From Pseudovibrio sp. JCM 19062 (lineage in GTDB: Bacteria > Pseudomonadota > Alphaproteobacteria > Rhizobiales > Stappiaceae), in the NCBI GenBank assembly GCA_001310715.1, contig BAXV01000021.1, positions 1 to 59,520 of the forward strand: a DNA stretch of 59,520 nt, given 5' to 3'. Below the pieces are notes generated by a model. The model was not told the origin of the DNA and did no database searches. It saw nothing but the letters and a program-made list of their open reading frames with translations. Shown piece after piece: positions 8,349 to 17,806 of this stretch. The position numbers were made by a program, and so were the translations under genes. The first letter of the stretch is position 1. Each line of letters opens with the position of its first letter.

Positions 8349-8550
8349 ATCGAGTGCCTCCCTCTTTCAGCTGTGATCTGGTCTGACTGCCGGAGTCTAC
8401 CGCCCCCTCCTTTGCATCCCGACGCTCGCCCAATGCACCGGCAAGTGCCTGGGTGAAGTTGGCGAAGGTGTGGGCCGGTGGCTCTCTGCGCTTTTCGGAG
8501 AACTGCTTTTTGCACTCCTCGGGCGCTGGCTTCATTTTCAAGTCTCTCAT
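8320..8550 (-). CDS. Small hypothetical protein overlapping the protease start
   Basis: Possible gene of about 77 residues, preceded by a GGAGTGAGG sequence. It is rich in charged residues (ECKKQFSEKRREPPAH, ALGERRDAKEGAVDSG) with no recognised domain, and its 3' end overlaps the start of the protease by 29 bases. GTA clusters usually have only one small gene between portal and protease, and that role is better filled by the neighbour at 8605. It may be a real accessory gene or an extension of the protease reading frame separated by an indel. Confidence 0.4.
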   Translation of the reverse strand: MRDLKMKPAPEECKKQFSEKRREPPAHTFANFTQALAGALGERRDAKEGAVDSGSQTRSQLKEGGTRFEYRSPHRH

Positions 8551-8604
8551 CACCACCTCACTCCGGACATTTCAATTTTCCTCAATATTTCAAGATGAGC
8601 CTTT

Positions 8605-8793
8605 TCAGGCTTCCAGTCGCAGCAAGCTGTTCAGTTTTTCCAGCTCACACATGAATTCTTCAAAGCGGCGATTGAAGCGGATGACCTGTTTTAACGCCCA
8701 CAAAAGCATCGACGTGGAGGTGCCTGCCCATGCGCCAAGCACCACGTGGGCAAGGTCTCCGTTTACCGCCAGCGTTGCCATCAACTCACTCAT
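8605..8793 (-). CDS. GTA small membrane-like protein (gp3.5-like)
   Basis: A 62-residue protein starting MSELMATLAVNGDLAHVV; its start overlaps the portal stop by eight bases. A short hydrophobic stretch (VVLGAWAGTSTSMLLWAL) is followed by a basic/acidic helix (RFNRRFEEFMCELEKL). It occupies the position of the small orf g3.5 in Rhodobacter-type GTAs and has the same layout. Function is not known. Confidence 0.65.
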   Translation of the reverse strand: MSELMATLAVNGDLAHVVLGAWAGTSTSMLLWALKQVIRFNRRFEEFMCELEKLNSLLRLEA

Positions 8794-9959
8794 CTGCGTC
8801 CTCCGCTCCGTAACCAACGGCGATGCGCTTTTCATCGCGGGAGAGGAAGTCGGCGGCGGTGATGCGGTCCCACAGCTTTGCGCTCCTGTGCCAAAGCTTC
8901 GACGGAATCAAGGTCCAACTCCAGCCTGAGCTGCTCGCCATAGGCGGCGGAGAGCCAGCTCGAAAGTTCGGAAAGAACCCGCGCCGCAAGCGGCACCACA
9001 GTGAGACGCCAGAAGGCACGATTGGCTTCCTGATAATTGGCGTAGGTGTTGTCGCCGGGAATACCGAGCAACATGGGTGGCACCCCGAAGGCAAGAGCGA
9101 TTTCGCGGGCGGCGACGTTCTTCAATTCTATGAAGTCCATGTCCTTTGGCGACATACCCATTTGCTTCCAGTCCAGACCACCTTCCAGCAGCATGGGACG
9201 GCCTGCATTTCGTGCGCCCTGATAGGAGCTTTCCAGCTCCTCCTTCAGGCGGTGGAACTGGTCGTCGGTCATGTTCATGGCATCACCTGTGCCATAGACC
9301 AGTGCACCTGTCGGGCACGCGGCGTTGTCGAGCAGCGACTTGTTCCAGTCGCCCGCCGCGTTATGGATGTCGAGGGCAATCTGGCTGCCTCGATGGGCGC
9401 GAAGCCGTAATGGTCGTTAAGCGGGTTGAAGAGCTTGATGTGCAGCACGGCTGGATCTTATCGCTGGCCTGCTTGCGTAATTCCACCTTGCGGCCTGCCA
9501 CCTGATACTCGTAGGCCTCCACCCAGCCTGCATCATCCACCAGCACCTTCATGCGGTCCGGTCGCAGCGCATGGAGTTCTTTTGGAACACCTTCCAGCGA
9601 GACCGCCTCTATATAGGCATTGCCGGAGACCAACAGGAAGCCATAGACCTCTTCCAGAAACGAGCGCTGCGTTTGCATGGGGGTGGGCTGGGACAGCAAT
9701 TCCATCAGGGATGGTCTCCAGCTCCTGCTCACCAGCCTTCAATGTGATGGAAACATTGGCGGCGGCTTCCGAGATCAAGCGCACGCATCTATAGGCGATT
9801 GTGTTTCGTAAATATCCCTGATTTATCAAGGCCTCATAGTTGCGCGGAGTCCAGATGGCCCCTTCGCCAAACCGCATGAAGCAACCGATTTGGTTCGTGA
9901 GGCTTTACGTTCGGCTGCCGGGGAAAAAAAACTGTATCAAGAAGTTGGCGTAACCCCAT
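8786..9959 (-). CDS. GTA portal protein (gp3-like)
   Basis: HK97-type phage portal protein forming the dodecameric DNA channel of the head. I place the start at 9959 (MGLRQLLDTV), with a break in the T8 run near 9930 before ERKASRTKS. Then come AIWTPRNYEALINQGYLRN and YRCVRLISEAAANVSI, the core signature. Further breaks near 9720, 9450 and 8870 separate FLEEVYGFLLVSGNAYIE, LKNVAAREIALAFGVPPMLL with GDNTYANYQEANRAFWR, and the final WDRITAADFLSRDEKR. All parts are in family order, so the gene is probably whole. Confidence 0.87.
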
Positions 9960-10053
9960 GACTTTAATGTCCTTTTCTCACTACCTAATGTTATGATAAA
10001 AGTATTCAGGCGTGCAGGCCCAGCCCTCACAAACAACTTAAGGTTTGCGTCCT

Positions 10054-10119
10054 AAGCCTTGATATGGAAAGGCTTTTTACACCTTAAGGTGGTTAGGAAT
10101 TTATTCTTACCACCTCAAG
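10054..10119 (-). other. Double inverted repeat in the terminase-portal gap
   Basis: The 180-bp gap between terminase and portal contains two hairpins. One at 10083-10119 pairs CTTAAGGTGGT with ACCACCTCAAG (one mismatch, with extra inner pairing). The other at 10054-10075 pairs AAGCCTT with AAGGCTT and is followed on the plus strand by a T run. No gene is visible. They may be a transcription or mRNA-processing signal that separates the packaging genes from the head genes. Confidence 0.5.
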
Positions 10120-10139
10120 ATGCATGTAGATTCTTTGGC

Positions 10140-11409
10140 TTAAAGCTTGCGCAGGCGTGGTTTTCCGGCCGGACGGCGGCTGAGTTCCGTGATGGCCCAG
10201 ACCAGTGCGTCGAGCCGGTCGGGTGATTTGCCATTGCTCAATCCACCGGAACCAAAGTCGGCAAGTTCGTCTTCCAGCTCTGGAAACACGCCGCAATGAT
10301 GGACACGGCCCTGCTCGTAAAGCAGAGCAACCGGCTCTGCTCTGCGGCGTTTGCACCTTGTTGCGTGGACCGACTTTACCGGCACGCTGGCATCCACCCC
10401 TTCGATCACCTCACGAACCATTTCGCCGCCCTGATTGACTTCCGCCAGCAGGCAGTCGGCCTCTAACTCATGATAGAGTTTGATGGCCTGCTCCGCCCAT
10501 GCAGCAGGTCGCAGGCCCTGCGCGGTCCTGTCTCTCAAGACAAACAGGTCGCTGCCTCGCTGATCCCTGCGGCGATGATACCGCATGCATCTGCAGACTT
10601 GCCGGATGTGGCGGGCGGGTCGATGGCAACCACGATGCGCTTTAACTCAGGCACCTGTCGCAGCCTGCCTGCCTCAAACCATTTGCGGGCAAACAGAGCA
10701 TCCTCACGGTCCTCGATCAGCTCTCCATCCAGCTCCTGACGACCCAAACGAGTGCCACCATATCGCTCTGCCATTTGCTCCAGAAAGGCCTCCGCCAGAA
10801 AGGCAGCATTGGCTTTGGTACCGGCCTTTGTCACGACGGTTCTTTTGTCCTGTAACAGCTGCTTCAGGAGCGGTGTGGACTTTGGTGTCGTGGTCACCAA
10901 TTGCTGTGGCCGAGTGCCGAGACGCAAGCCAAACTGGAGCATGTCAAACGTCTCTGTTGCGTTGCTCCACTTACCGGCTTCATCGCACCAGGCGGCATCA
11001 AATTGCGGCCCACGCAGCGCTTCCGGATCCTCGGAAGAGAAGGCACGGGCGACTGCTCCATTGGGCCATTCCAGTCGGCGGCGCGATGGGTTCCATTGCG
11101 GCTTTTGTCCGGGCGGATGGACCGCTAGCAGACCGGATATGCCTCAATCATCACCTCGCGCACATCGGCGTAGGTTTGTCCGACCAGTGCAATATTTCGC
11201 GCTAACGGCCCTGCCCAGCCCTCTCCGTGCACCTTGGCGCGGACCCACTCTGCCCCTGCTCTGGTTTTGCCAGCACCACGTCCACCCATGAGCAACCACG
11301 TGCTCCAGTCTCCAGCCGGTGGTTGCTGATGGGCGTGAGCAAACACCTGCCAGTTATATTGAAGAAACCTCAGTTCAGATCTGGTCAGTGAGGCGATGAA
11401 GTCATTCAA
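10140..11409 (-). CDS. GTA terminase large subunit (gp2-like)
   Basis: DNA-packaging motor ATPase and nuclease. A TTG start at 11409 overlaps the small-subunit stop and gives the usual short N-terminus (NDFIASLTRSELRFLQYNW, PPAGDWSTWLL); an ATG at 11472 is the alternative. The Walker A is GGRGAGKTRAGAEW. After a break near 11135 the Walker B region reads GPQFDAAWCDEAGKW, then TTTPKSTPLLKQLL. The RNase H-like nuclease domain begins VVAIDPPATSGKSADACG and, after another break near 10575, ends with KSPDRLDALVWAITEL, which carries the last metal-binding aspartate. About 425 residues, normal for GTA terminases. Confidence 0.88.
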
Positions 11410-11914
11410 TTTGCCCTGTGCTACACAAGTTTGCAATGCGCTGCGAAAGCTGTTGTCGCATCTGGTCATCACTCACCTCTTCCGAGTTATCCGCAGCGTG
11501 GGTGTCCTGCAGGTCGATCAACATATCCAGTGTCTTGGCGAGACTGGTGATGGCCTTGGCGGTGGCGTCCATCTCCCCTGCTGCGGATTGCGGATCACCG
11601 CTCAGCTTTTTCAGCTTCGCTTCCAAAGCGCTAATCTGCTTTTCGAAGGCAGCGTAAAGGCGGGCGATCATGCGTTTGCGTTCTTCCGGCTTAGAGCTGG
11701 CAAGCTCCTGTGCCAGTTGCCATTTGCGCAACCAGCCTTCACGCTTGATTTTGGTGGAGACTGTGCTTGCCGGCAGGCCGGTTTGCCGTGCAATCTCGGC
11801 TATGGAGAACGGCTCCTCTTCCACCATGCGGCGGACGACTTGCCAGACTTCAACGGGCACACGCAGACGCATGGCCTGCCCGTCTTCCTGCTGGGGGTCT
11901 TGCTGTTCTGACAT
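11402..11914 (-). CDS. GTA terminase small subunit (gp1-like)
   Basis: First gene of the cluster, about 170 residues and unbroken. After an acidic N-terminus (MSEQQDPQQEDGQ) there is a helix-turn-helix, VRRMVEEEPFSIAEIARQTG and PASTVSTKIKREGW, followed by a coiled-coil helix (LYAAFEKQISALEAKLKKL) and a C-terminal helix, TAKAITSLAKTLDML. This matches GTA small terminases, which have lost specific pac-site recognition in line with random host DNA packaging. The start at 11914 is preferred over 11929 because of the GGAGGGG site just upstream. Confidence 0.82.
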   Translation of the reverse strand: MSEQQDPQQEDGQAMRLRVPVEVWQVVRRMVEEEPFSIAEIARQTGLPASTVSTKIKREGWLRKWQLAQELASSKPEERKRMIARLYAAFEKQISALEAKLKKLSGDPQSAAGEMDATAKAITSLAKTLDMLIDLQDTHAADNSEEVSDDQMRQQLSQRIANLCSTGQIE

Positions 11915-11937
11915 CTCCCCTCCTGTCATTCAGGCAC

Positions 11938-11971
11938 AAAAAAAAGCTGCCCGTTGAAACAAGGGACAGCT
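11938..11971 (-). terminator. Intrinsic terminator upstream of the GTA operon
   Basis: On the minus strand AGCTGTCCC pairs with GGGCAGCT (one bulged base) around a 10-base loop and is followed at once by a run of eight T. It ends about 25 bases before the start of gp1 and so lies in its leader. No gene is visible between it and the ycgN terminator at 12202-12231, which leaves leader attenuation or a small RNA as options. Confidence 0.65.
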
Positions 11972-12201
11972 GGTCAAATGATTTAGAATGTTGTGCAATC
12001 AGAAAGGCTCAAGTTGCCTTTTCAGGCTCTCTCACACTTTCTCTAGCATGCCAAAACACTATCAAACAGCGTTGCGATGTCAAGATTATATTCCTAGGTA
12101 TTGGCACCCAAAAGCGCATGGACACTTATCCCCGTTCCGCGTTAGGATCGAGATAAATTCAATTTTGAATAAAGAAAGAAGTAAAGCTTTGATGGGACAC
12201 T

Positions 12202-12231
12202 AAAAAAGCGCAGAGCGATGTGGCCCTGCGC
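12202..12231 (-). terminator. Intrinsic terminator after ycgN
   Basis: GCGCAG / CTGCGC stem (12208-12213 and 12226-12231), followed on the minus strand by six T. It lies about 80 bases after the ycgN stop and would separate ycgN from the GTA operon. The remaining bases between 11972 and 12201 show no gene and should hold the GTA promoter. Confidence 0.65.
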
Positions 12232-12313
12232 TGGTTGTGCTGCATTGAAAGATTTGAGTTATACCCGCCTCTCCCCTGTGGAGAAGCCCCTGAAATTACA
12301 CATAATTGCAGGA

Positions 12314-12792
12314 TCAGTCCTTGGTATATTCCTCATCCGGCCAGTCGACGAGGAAGTTTTCGTAGTCCTCTGGCTCCATGCCATCTTCACTGATGGTTTT
12401 GTCTTTTGCGGAGATTCCGGCGTCGTGCACGCTCTGCGGATCTTTTGAGACAAGAGGATGCCACCAGTACAGGTCCTTGCCATCACGGATCAGACGATAC
12501 GCACATGTTGGCGGTAACCATTTCAAAGTTCTTACTGTTTCTGGCGAAAGCTGTACGCAATCGGGCACAGTCTCAAAGCGCCGTTCATAGTTTTTGCACC
12601 TACATGTGGTTCCATCGAGCAGAGTGCATGCGACGCTTGTCCAGTAGATTGCGCCAGTGTCCCAATCTTCCAGCTTGTTCAGGCAGCAGCGTCCACAACC
12701 ATCACAGAGTGACTCCCATTCTTCAGGGTCATCTCTTCAAGGGTTTTCGTCTGCCAAAAAGGGCGGTGACTCTCAGAGTTTACGGATACCAT
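12314..12792 (-). CDS. YcgN-family cysteine-cluster protein
   Basis: UPF0260/YcgN family protein with a CxxCxxxCC-type cysteine cluster, likely a metal or iron-sulfur site; the cellular role is unknown. From the ATG at 12792 it reads [21 protein letters not shown], then after one missing base near 12720 [33 protein letters not shown] and [11 protein letters not shown]. The second half ([20 protein letters not shown]) is highly conserved in the family. Total about 160 residues, normal length. It is transcribed divergently from the penicillin-binding protein gene. Confidence 0.88.
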
Positions 12793-12975
12793 TTATGTCG
12801 TTCTCATTGCAAAATCCGATGGGAATATCGCGAGTGGGCCGTTGCAAGTTTTTCGGTTTGGTTCATAGTCCCCCTTGGCGTCATCAGGGGTGTGACCGTA
12901 CTACGGGTAATCAGTTTGGAAGAGAACTCTGATAACAGCGAAAAGCAGAATGTCACGGAAAATTCTGCTGATACT

Positions 12976-15153
12976 GTGAAAAAAAAGGGAAAGGGGCGAT
13001 CTTTTTCGCTCCATGATCTGTCTCAGCGCATGCTTGCAACTGATGCATGGCTGGATTCTGCCCTTTTTCACACCTCACAGTGGCTTGGTGCCTTTTTTTC
13101 GGGAATACTCCGCCTTCATGCGCCGCTTCGCACCGCGCGGGGCTACCAAGTTCATCGCGGGGCTCGCTTCTGAAGGGCTGACCTATTGCGCGTTCGGTTC
13201 TTTGATCTTCCTGGCCTTCGCACAGCCCGCTTTTAAAGAGACGGAACGGACGGACTGGAAAACCACCTCCGACTTCTCCGTGAGCTTTTTTGACCGTTTC
13301 GGAAACCCGATCGGCAAGCGCGGTATTTTGCTGAACGACAAAATTCCACTGGATGAGATTCCTGATCATGTGATCCAGGCCACCCTTGCTACCGAGGACA
13401 GACGTTTCTTTGCTCATCTGGGAATTGACTTTGTTGGCACCTTCCGCGCCATGGTGGCGAACGTAAAAGCGCGCTCTGTTGTGCAGGGTGGGTCGTCAAT
13501 CACACAGCAGCTCGCGAAAAACCTGTTTCTTTCAAACGAACGCACATTACAACGCAAAATCAAGGAGGCTTATCTCGCCCTGTGGCTTGAGATGAACCTG
13601 ACGAAGCGGGAAATCCTCAAACTGTACCTCGATCGCGCATACATGGGCGCGGGGACATTTGGCGTGGCGGCGGCCTCTGAATTTTACTTTGGCAAAGACG
13701 TTCGCGAGATCTCGCTGGCAGAAGCTGCAATGCTGGCAGGGCTTTACAAGGCACCTTCCAAGTATGCCCCACACAAAAACCTGCCTGCTGCCCGTGCCCG
13801 TGCCAATGAGGTCCTGACGAATATCGTTCAGGCCGGCTTCATGACAGAAGGACAAGTTATTGGCGCGCGACGGAACCCTGCGGACCCTATTGACCGGACA
13901 AAGAGTCAGGCACCGGACCATTACCTCGATTGGGCCTATGAAAAGGTGAAAGAGCTTGCCGCGCAATACCCAGAGCTTAGTAATGACAGGGTAATTTCCG
14001 TTCGCACGACCCTTGACCCGGGCTTACAGCGGGAGGCCGTTGACCAGATCGAGAGCACCTTGCGCCAATACAGCGGTCGCTACGGCGTAGAAGAAGCGGC
14101 CATGACAGTTATCACCATTGATGGCGCAGTGCGTGCCATGGTGGGTGGGCGCGACTATGATGAAAGCCAGTTCAACAGAGCGACAGATGCGCTGCGCCAG
14201 CCGGGCTCGTCCTTCAAGCCGTTCGTTTACATGACAGCCTTCCTGAACGGCTATGAGACCGAGAGTGTTGTTCGGGATCGGCCCATCAACATTGGCGGAT
14301 GGAGCCCGCGCAATTATACCCGCGGCTACGCTGGTCCGGTCACCCTAAAGACGGCGCTTACAAAGTCAATCAACACCATCCCCGTACAGCTGGCACAGGC
14401 GATCGGCCGGGATAAAATTGCAACCACGGCCTATATGATGGGCATTAACAGCGAGCTAAAGATCACCCGCGCCATGCCGCTTGGTGTCGCCGAGGTGACA
14501 GTTCTTGATATGACCAGCTCCTACGCCTCCTTTGCTTCTGGCGGGGTAAAAGTTGACCCTTATGCTGTGCTTGAGCTGCGCGATTCCAAAGGTGATTTGC
14601 TTTACAGTCATGACCGTGATGCGGCGCCAGCCTAAGGATTCTGCCTTTTGATAAGGTAGCCATGATGAACGAGATACTGGTCAACGTGGTGGAGCGTGGC
14701 ACGGGCCGCCGTGCACAGCTGGATGGGATTACTGCCGCAGGCAAGACCGGGACGACACAGGCCTACCGGGATGCATGGTATGTGGGCTATACGGGTAACC
14801 TTGCCGCAGCAGTCTGGTTTGGCAATGATGACTTTTCCTCCACGCGCCGCATGACCGGTGGTAGCTTGCCTGCGATGACCTGGGGCAACTTCATGAAGGT
14901 TGCACACCAGGGGTTGGAGCTGAAAGCTATGCCCGGTGTGGAGGCGCCTCCTGGCAAAGATGTAATTGCCGCCAACGGCCTCACTGATCATGAAGAGACA
15001 GGCCCGCCGGAGCAGCTTAATAAGACGTCGCAACAAGTGCTGGATGCGCTCGGAAAACGGTTGCGTTCGCTTCCATTCAATACAATTCCTCAGTCAAACG
15101 TACAGGCCCAATTGGGCTCTGACGCTCAGGCGGATATGACTTATACCCGATGA
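12976..15153 (+). CDS. Penicillin-binding protein 1A (bifunctional glycosyltransferase/transpeptidase)
   Basis: Class A PBP for peptidoglycan synthesis in the periplasm, anchored by an N-terminal membrane helix (YCAFGSLIFLAFAQPAF). Glycosyltransferase motifs are ATEDRRFFAHLGID, GGSSITQQLAKNLFL and LYLDRAYMGAGTFG. The transpeptidase has the SxxK serine in QPGSSFKPF, the SIN motif in TKSINTIP and KTGTT near 14750. Breaks lie near 13100 (T7 run) and 14632. The N-terminus is uncertain: GTG at 12976 opens a lysine-rich cytoplasmic tail (VKKKGKGRSFSLHD), but starts further upstream are in frame. Its stop overlaps the next gene. Confidence 0.9.
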
Positions 15154-15849
15154 CACATACCCCGCACATGCCTTTGGTGGCTGTTCCTGAACCGGAAACC
15201 ACCCAGATTTATGACGGAGAAACCTCCTGGCAAAAGCCTTGGCCACGCATTTCGCCATTGCTTTACAAGGCTCCGTTTTTCTCGTTCGGGCCATTCTTAC
15301 TCGCGGTCTGCATCGCGTTGATTGTGGGGATAGCAGCGCGTATCTTTCACTCAACCGCGGTTCCCCGTTCAACGCTCTTGAAAGCGGTGTCTGGGTTGCA
15401 CATCCGTATGCTGGGACAATTGATAGTGATCCTTACAGTACGGCGATCTTTGCGCGGACGGGCCGCGTTCCACTGGGGAGCGGTGAAGGGATTGCGTTTT
15501 ACGCGGCTTTCGATGATAGCGGACGGGCGCTAGACCCCCAATGTCACTACAGAATTTCCGGCCGGGTGCCTTCCACGCGGCTTTGGACAATCACGGCGCT
15601 GAACAATGCTTTGGAGCTGCTTGCGACTGATGCGGGGAGAGCCTCATTGCACAGCCATGGTATGCTCATGGACACACCGGGGCGTTCTCGATCGAGGTTG
15701 CTCCAGAAGCACGTCCGGGAAACTGGCTTCCAACCGGGGGGAATAGCGGGCTTGTGTTTGCCATGCGGCTCTATGATATCCCCTATACCACGGGTGCCGG
15801 TTTGAGCGCTCCTGTGATGCCTGCTGTTGAATTGGTGAGCTGCAAATGA
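15150..15849 (+). CDS. DUF1214 membrane-anchored protein
   Basis: DUF1214 domain protein starting MTHTPHMPLVAVPEPE, with one transmembrane helix (FGPFLLAVCIALIVGIAARIF). After a break near 15368 the domain reads ALESGVWVAHPYAGTIDSDP, RTGRVPLGSGEGIAFYA and HYRISGRVPSTRLWTIT; after another near 15675 it continues IEVAPEARPGNWLPTGG and LYDIPYTTGAGLS. These are the conserved elements of small alphaproteobacterial DUF1214 proteins. The start overlaps the PBP stop and the stop overlaps the DUF1254 start, so the three probably form an operon. Function unknown; DUF1214 and DUF1254 are often fused in one protein. Confidence 0.83.
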
Positions 15850-16437
15850 ACAACCTTCTCAAAAAAAATTGCAGGACTTTTACATCTCGCCACGCTGGAT
15901 CCTTTGGGGCATCGGCGGATTGCTGGTCGCGGGGATAATTCATGTGTCGATCATCTTAAGCGTTCCCGCTTATGTTCCTGACTCCCCCTATGATCGGTTG
16001 GTGGTTTTGGTGCGGACCGGAATTTTCAGGTGCTTCCGCCAATCCTTCCACGAAGTGAGCCGCTGCCTGATCTTGATCCATCTATGCGCCATGCGATCTG
16101 CCGTTATTCCCTCGAGAACGGCCCGCTGATCATCAACACCTTTGCTCCCACGCCGTTCTGGTCGCTTGGGCTGTTTAATGAAAATGGACAGGTGACTTAC
16201 AGCCTCAATGACAAGACCTCGGAGGGCGAGGCCGTCCGTATGCTGGTGCTGACGCCGCAACAACTTTCCATCTTGCGCGAAAACCCGCCGGACGATCTGG
16301 AAGAGATGATTGTTGTGGAGACGGATGAGCTGAAGGGCTTTGCGCTGTTCCGGGCCTTTGCGCCATCCAACGCGTATCTGCCACAGATCTCGCAGGCTTT
16401 ACGTTCAGCTACTTGTTCCGATCTGCCACAGATTTAG
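15846..16437 (+). CDS. DUF1254 membrane-anchored protein
   Basis: DUF1254 domain protein with an N-terminal membrane helix (LWGIGGLLVAGIIHVSIIL) followed by VPDSPYDRL. Breaks in the A8 run near 15868 and near 16010 shift the frame; the rest reads VLPPILPRSEPLPDLDPSM, HAICRYSLENGPLII, PTPFWSLGLFNENGQVTYSL and MLVLTPQQLSIL, all typical of the family. About 197 residues. It is the partner of the preceding DUF1214 gene and overlaps it by four bases. Function not known; a role in the envelope is only suggested by the shared operon with a PBP. Confidence 0.82.
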
Positions 16438-16450
16438 AGCGGGCTTCCTG

Positions 16451-17352
16451 CTATTTCTGCGGTGCCGGTCTTTCCAGTCCCCATCCTGTAAAGATGCGGG
16501 ATGTTTTGGCGACCTGTTCTTCGCGAGGTTTCTCAGGTGCATAACATTTTGAGGGTAGCTCTTCATAGGTCCTGCGGAGCTGCTCGTAACCTTGCTGGCG
16601 TCCCACTGCCGCCCCGCTGACGGGGTTTCCACCTCCAAGGCGTTGAGAGCAATCTGGTAGGCTTGCAGGCGGCGTCCGGTTGCACCCAACACCCAGTCCA
16701 CAAAGGACTTATTCTCGCTCACTCTCGCCTTTACTCCCGTTGCGAACTGCGGATTGACGTCCTGTTGGCGTTCCAGAGCAGCCAGACGTTCTTGATCCGT
16801 AATGAGCACCTGCTGTGCAATCTTACAAAACGGCAGCAGTAGCTTTTGATCCGACTTCATATCGTTGATCAGGCGGTTATAGCGCGTTTCGCTGGAGCGG
16901 TATTTATCTGAACGCAGATAAACGTAATAAATTGAGGGGTTTATGGTAGCGTATGGATCATTCAGGAGCCCCTGCCGTTTCAGCTGGGCCTTGCTGGCCC
17001 CAACCCAGTCTTCAGAGTTGGGCGGAACAACCAAGGCCCAGCCACGATCCCTCAGCTCTTTTTCCTGATCTGTCTGATTGAGATTGGAGACATCCTGCTT
17101 TTGGGAATATCGGTAGAGCATCCCCACATCTTCAGCAACTCGGTCATGCAGAACATTTGGTTCTGCGCGCCCGAAGTCTCCGGTTGGTCTGGAACAAGCG
17201 CCGAGCAACATAACGGTTGAGGAGACGATCAGAAGAGACGCCATTAGGTGACGCTTTGAAGTGGGCGTTCTTGAAGGCCAAGATCCATCGCGAATTGTGC
17301 ACGCAAAGGCATCACCTTTGTCGATCAATTCTGATTTCGTGATTTCGCCCAT
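16451..17352 (-). CDS. Putative lipoprotein, unknown function
   Basis: Protein of about 300 residues with a lipoprotein signal, SLLIVSSTVMLLGAC, near residue 55 from the ATG at 17352 (starts at 17367 and 17244 are also possible). The mature part is charged and helical (DVGMLYRYSQKQDVSNLN, RLINDMKSDQKLLLPFCKIA). The frame breaks near 16600; the alternative frame reads GYEQLRRTYEELPSKCYAP and ends WGLERPAPQK with a stop at 16451, which also avoids running into the convergent DUF1254 gene. I recognise no domain. Confidence 0.65.
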
Positions 17353-17405
17353 AACTCTCGATCCCAATACCTCAGTACTGGGATACAGGCATTGAACGCA
17401 GGATG

Positions 17406-17606
17406 CTAGTCCCTCTCGTATTCCGAGTATTCTTCTACAACGCGAATAATACCAATACGATTACTGCTGGTCCTTCCGGTAGGCAGGTGCTGGACCCCTG
17501 GAAACATGTGGATTTGCGCAGATGGAGCCTGTAGATCATAAGCGCGGCGTATCTGTAAAGGCTGCCTTCGTGACCGCTCAGTCACAAGATCATGAAGTGT
17601 ACCCAT
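17406..17606 (-). CDS. Small hypothetical protein
   Basis: A 66-residue reading frame with a good GAGGACGG site before its ATG. It is basic at the start (MGTLHDLVTERSRRQPLQI) and acidic at the end (VVEEYSEYERD), with no hydrophobic segment and no known domain. It lies about 50 bases upstream of the lipoprotein gene on the same strand and could be cotranscribed. Could also be spurious. Confidence 0.35.
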   Translation of the reverse strand: MGTLHDLVTERSRRQPLQIRRAYDLQAPSAQIHMFPGVQHLPTGRTSSNRIGIIRVVEEYSEYERD

Positions 17607-17806
17607 CGTTCCGTCCTCTGATGCATTTGCTGGTCGATTTGCTGGCTCCTCTCCCCACAGTTAAGCTGAGTTTAGGTTAATGAGATGTAAAGTATTTGAT
17701 CCTAAATCTAGCTAGTAATTCTGCTCGATGTCAGATGCACCGCCTTTATTTCTGGCGAGAACACGCACCATCGATGGATTTTTTTTTGCGAATACAGGTT
17801 CCTTCA

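Noticed and set aside
1..11914. Ordinary integrated prophage
   Set aside because: No integrase, repressor, replication or lysis genes; gene order and short tape measure match a GTA.
12976..15153. PBP1A as a pseudogene
   Set aside because: Breaks are single bases in runs and all motifs are present in order; the same type of break occurs throughout the window.
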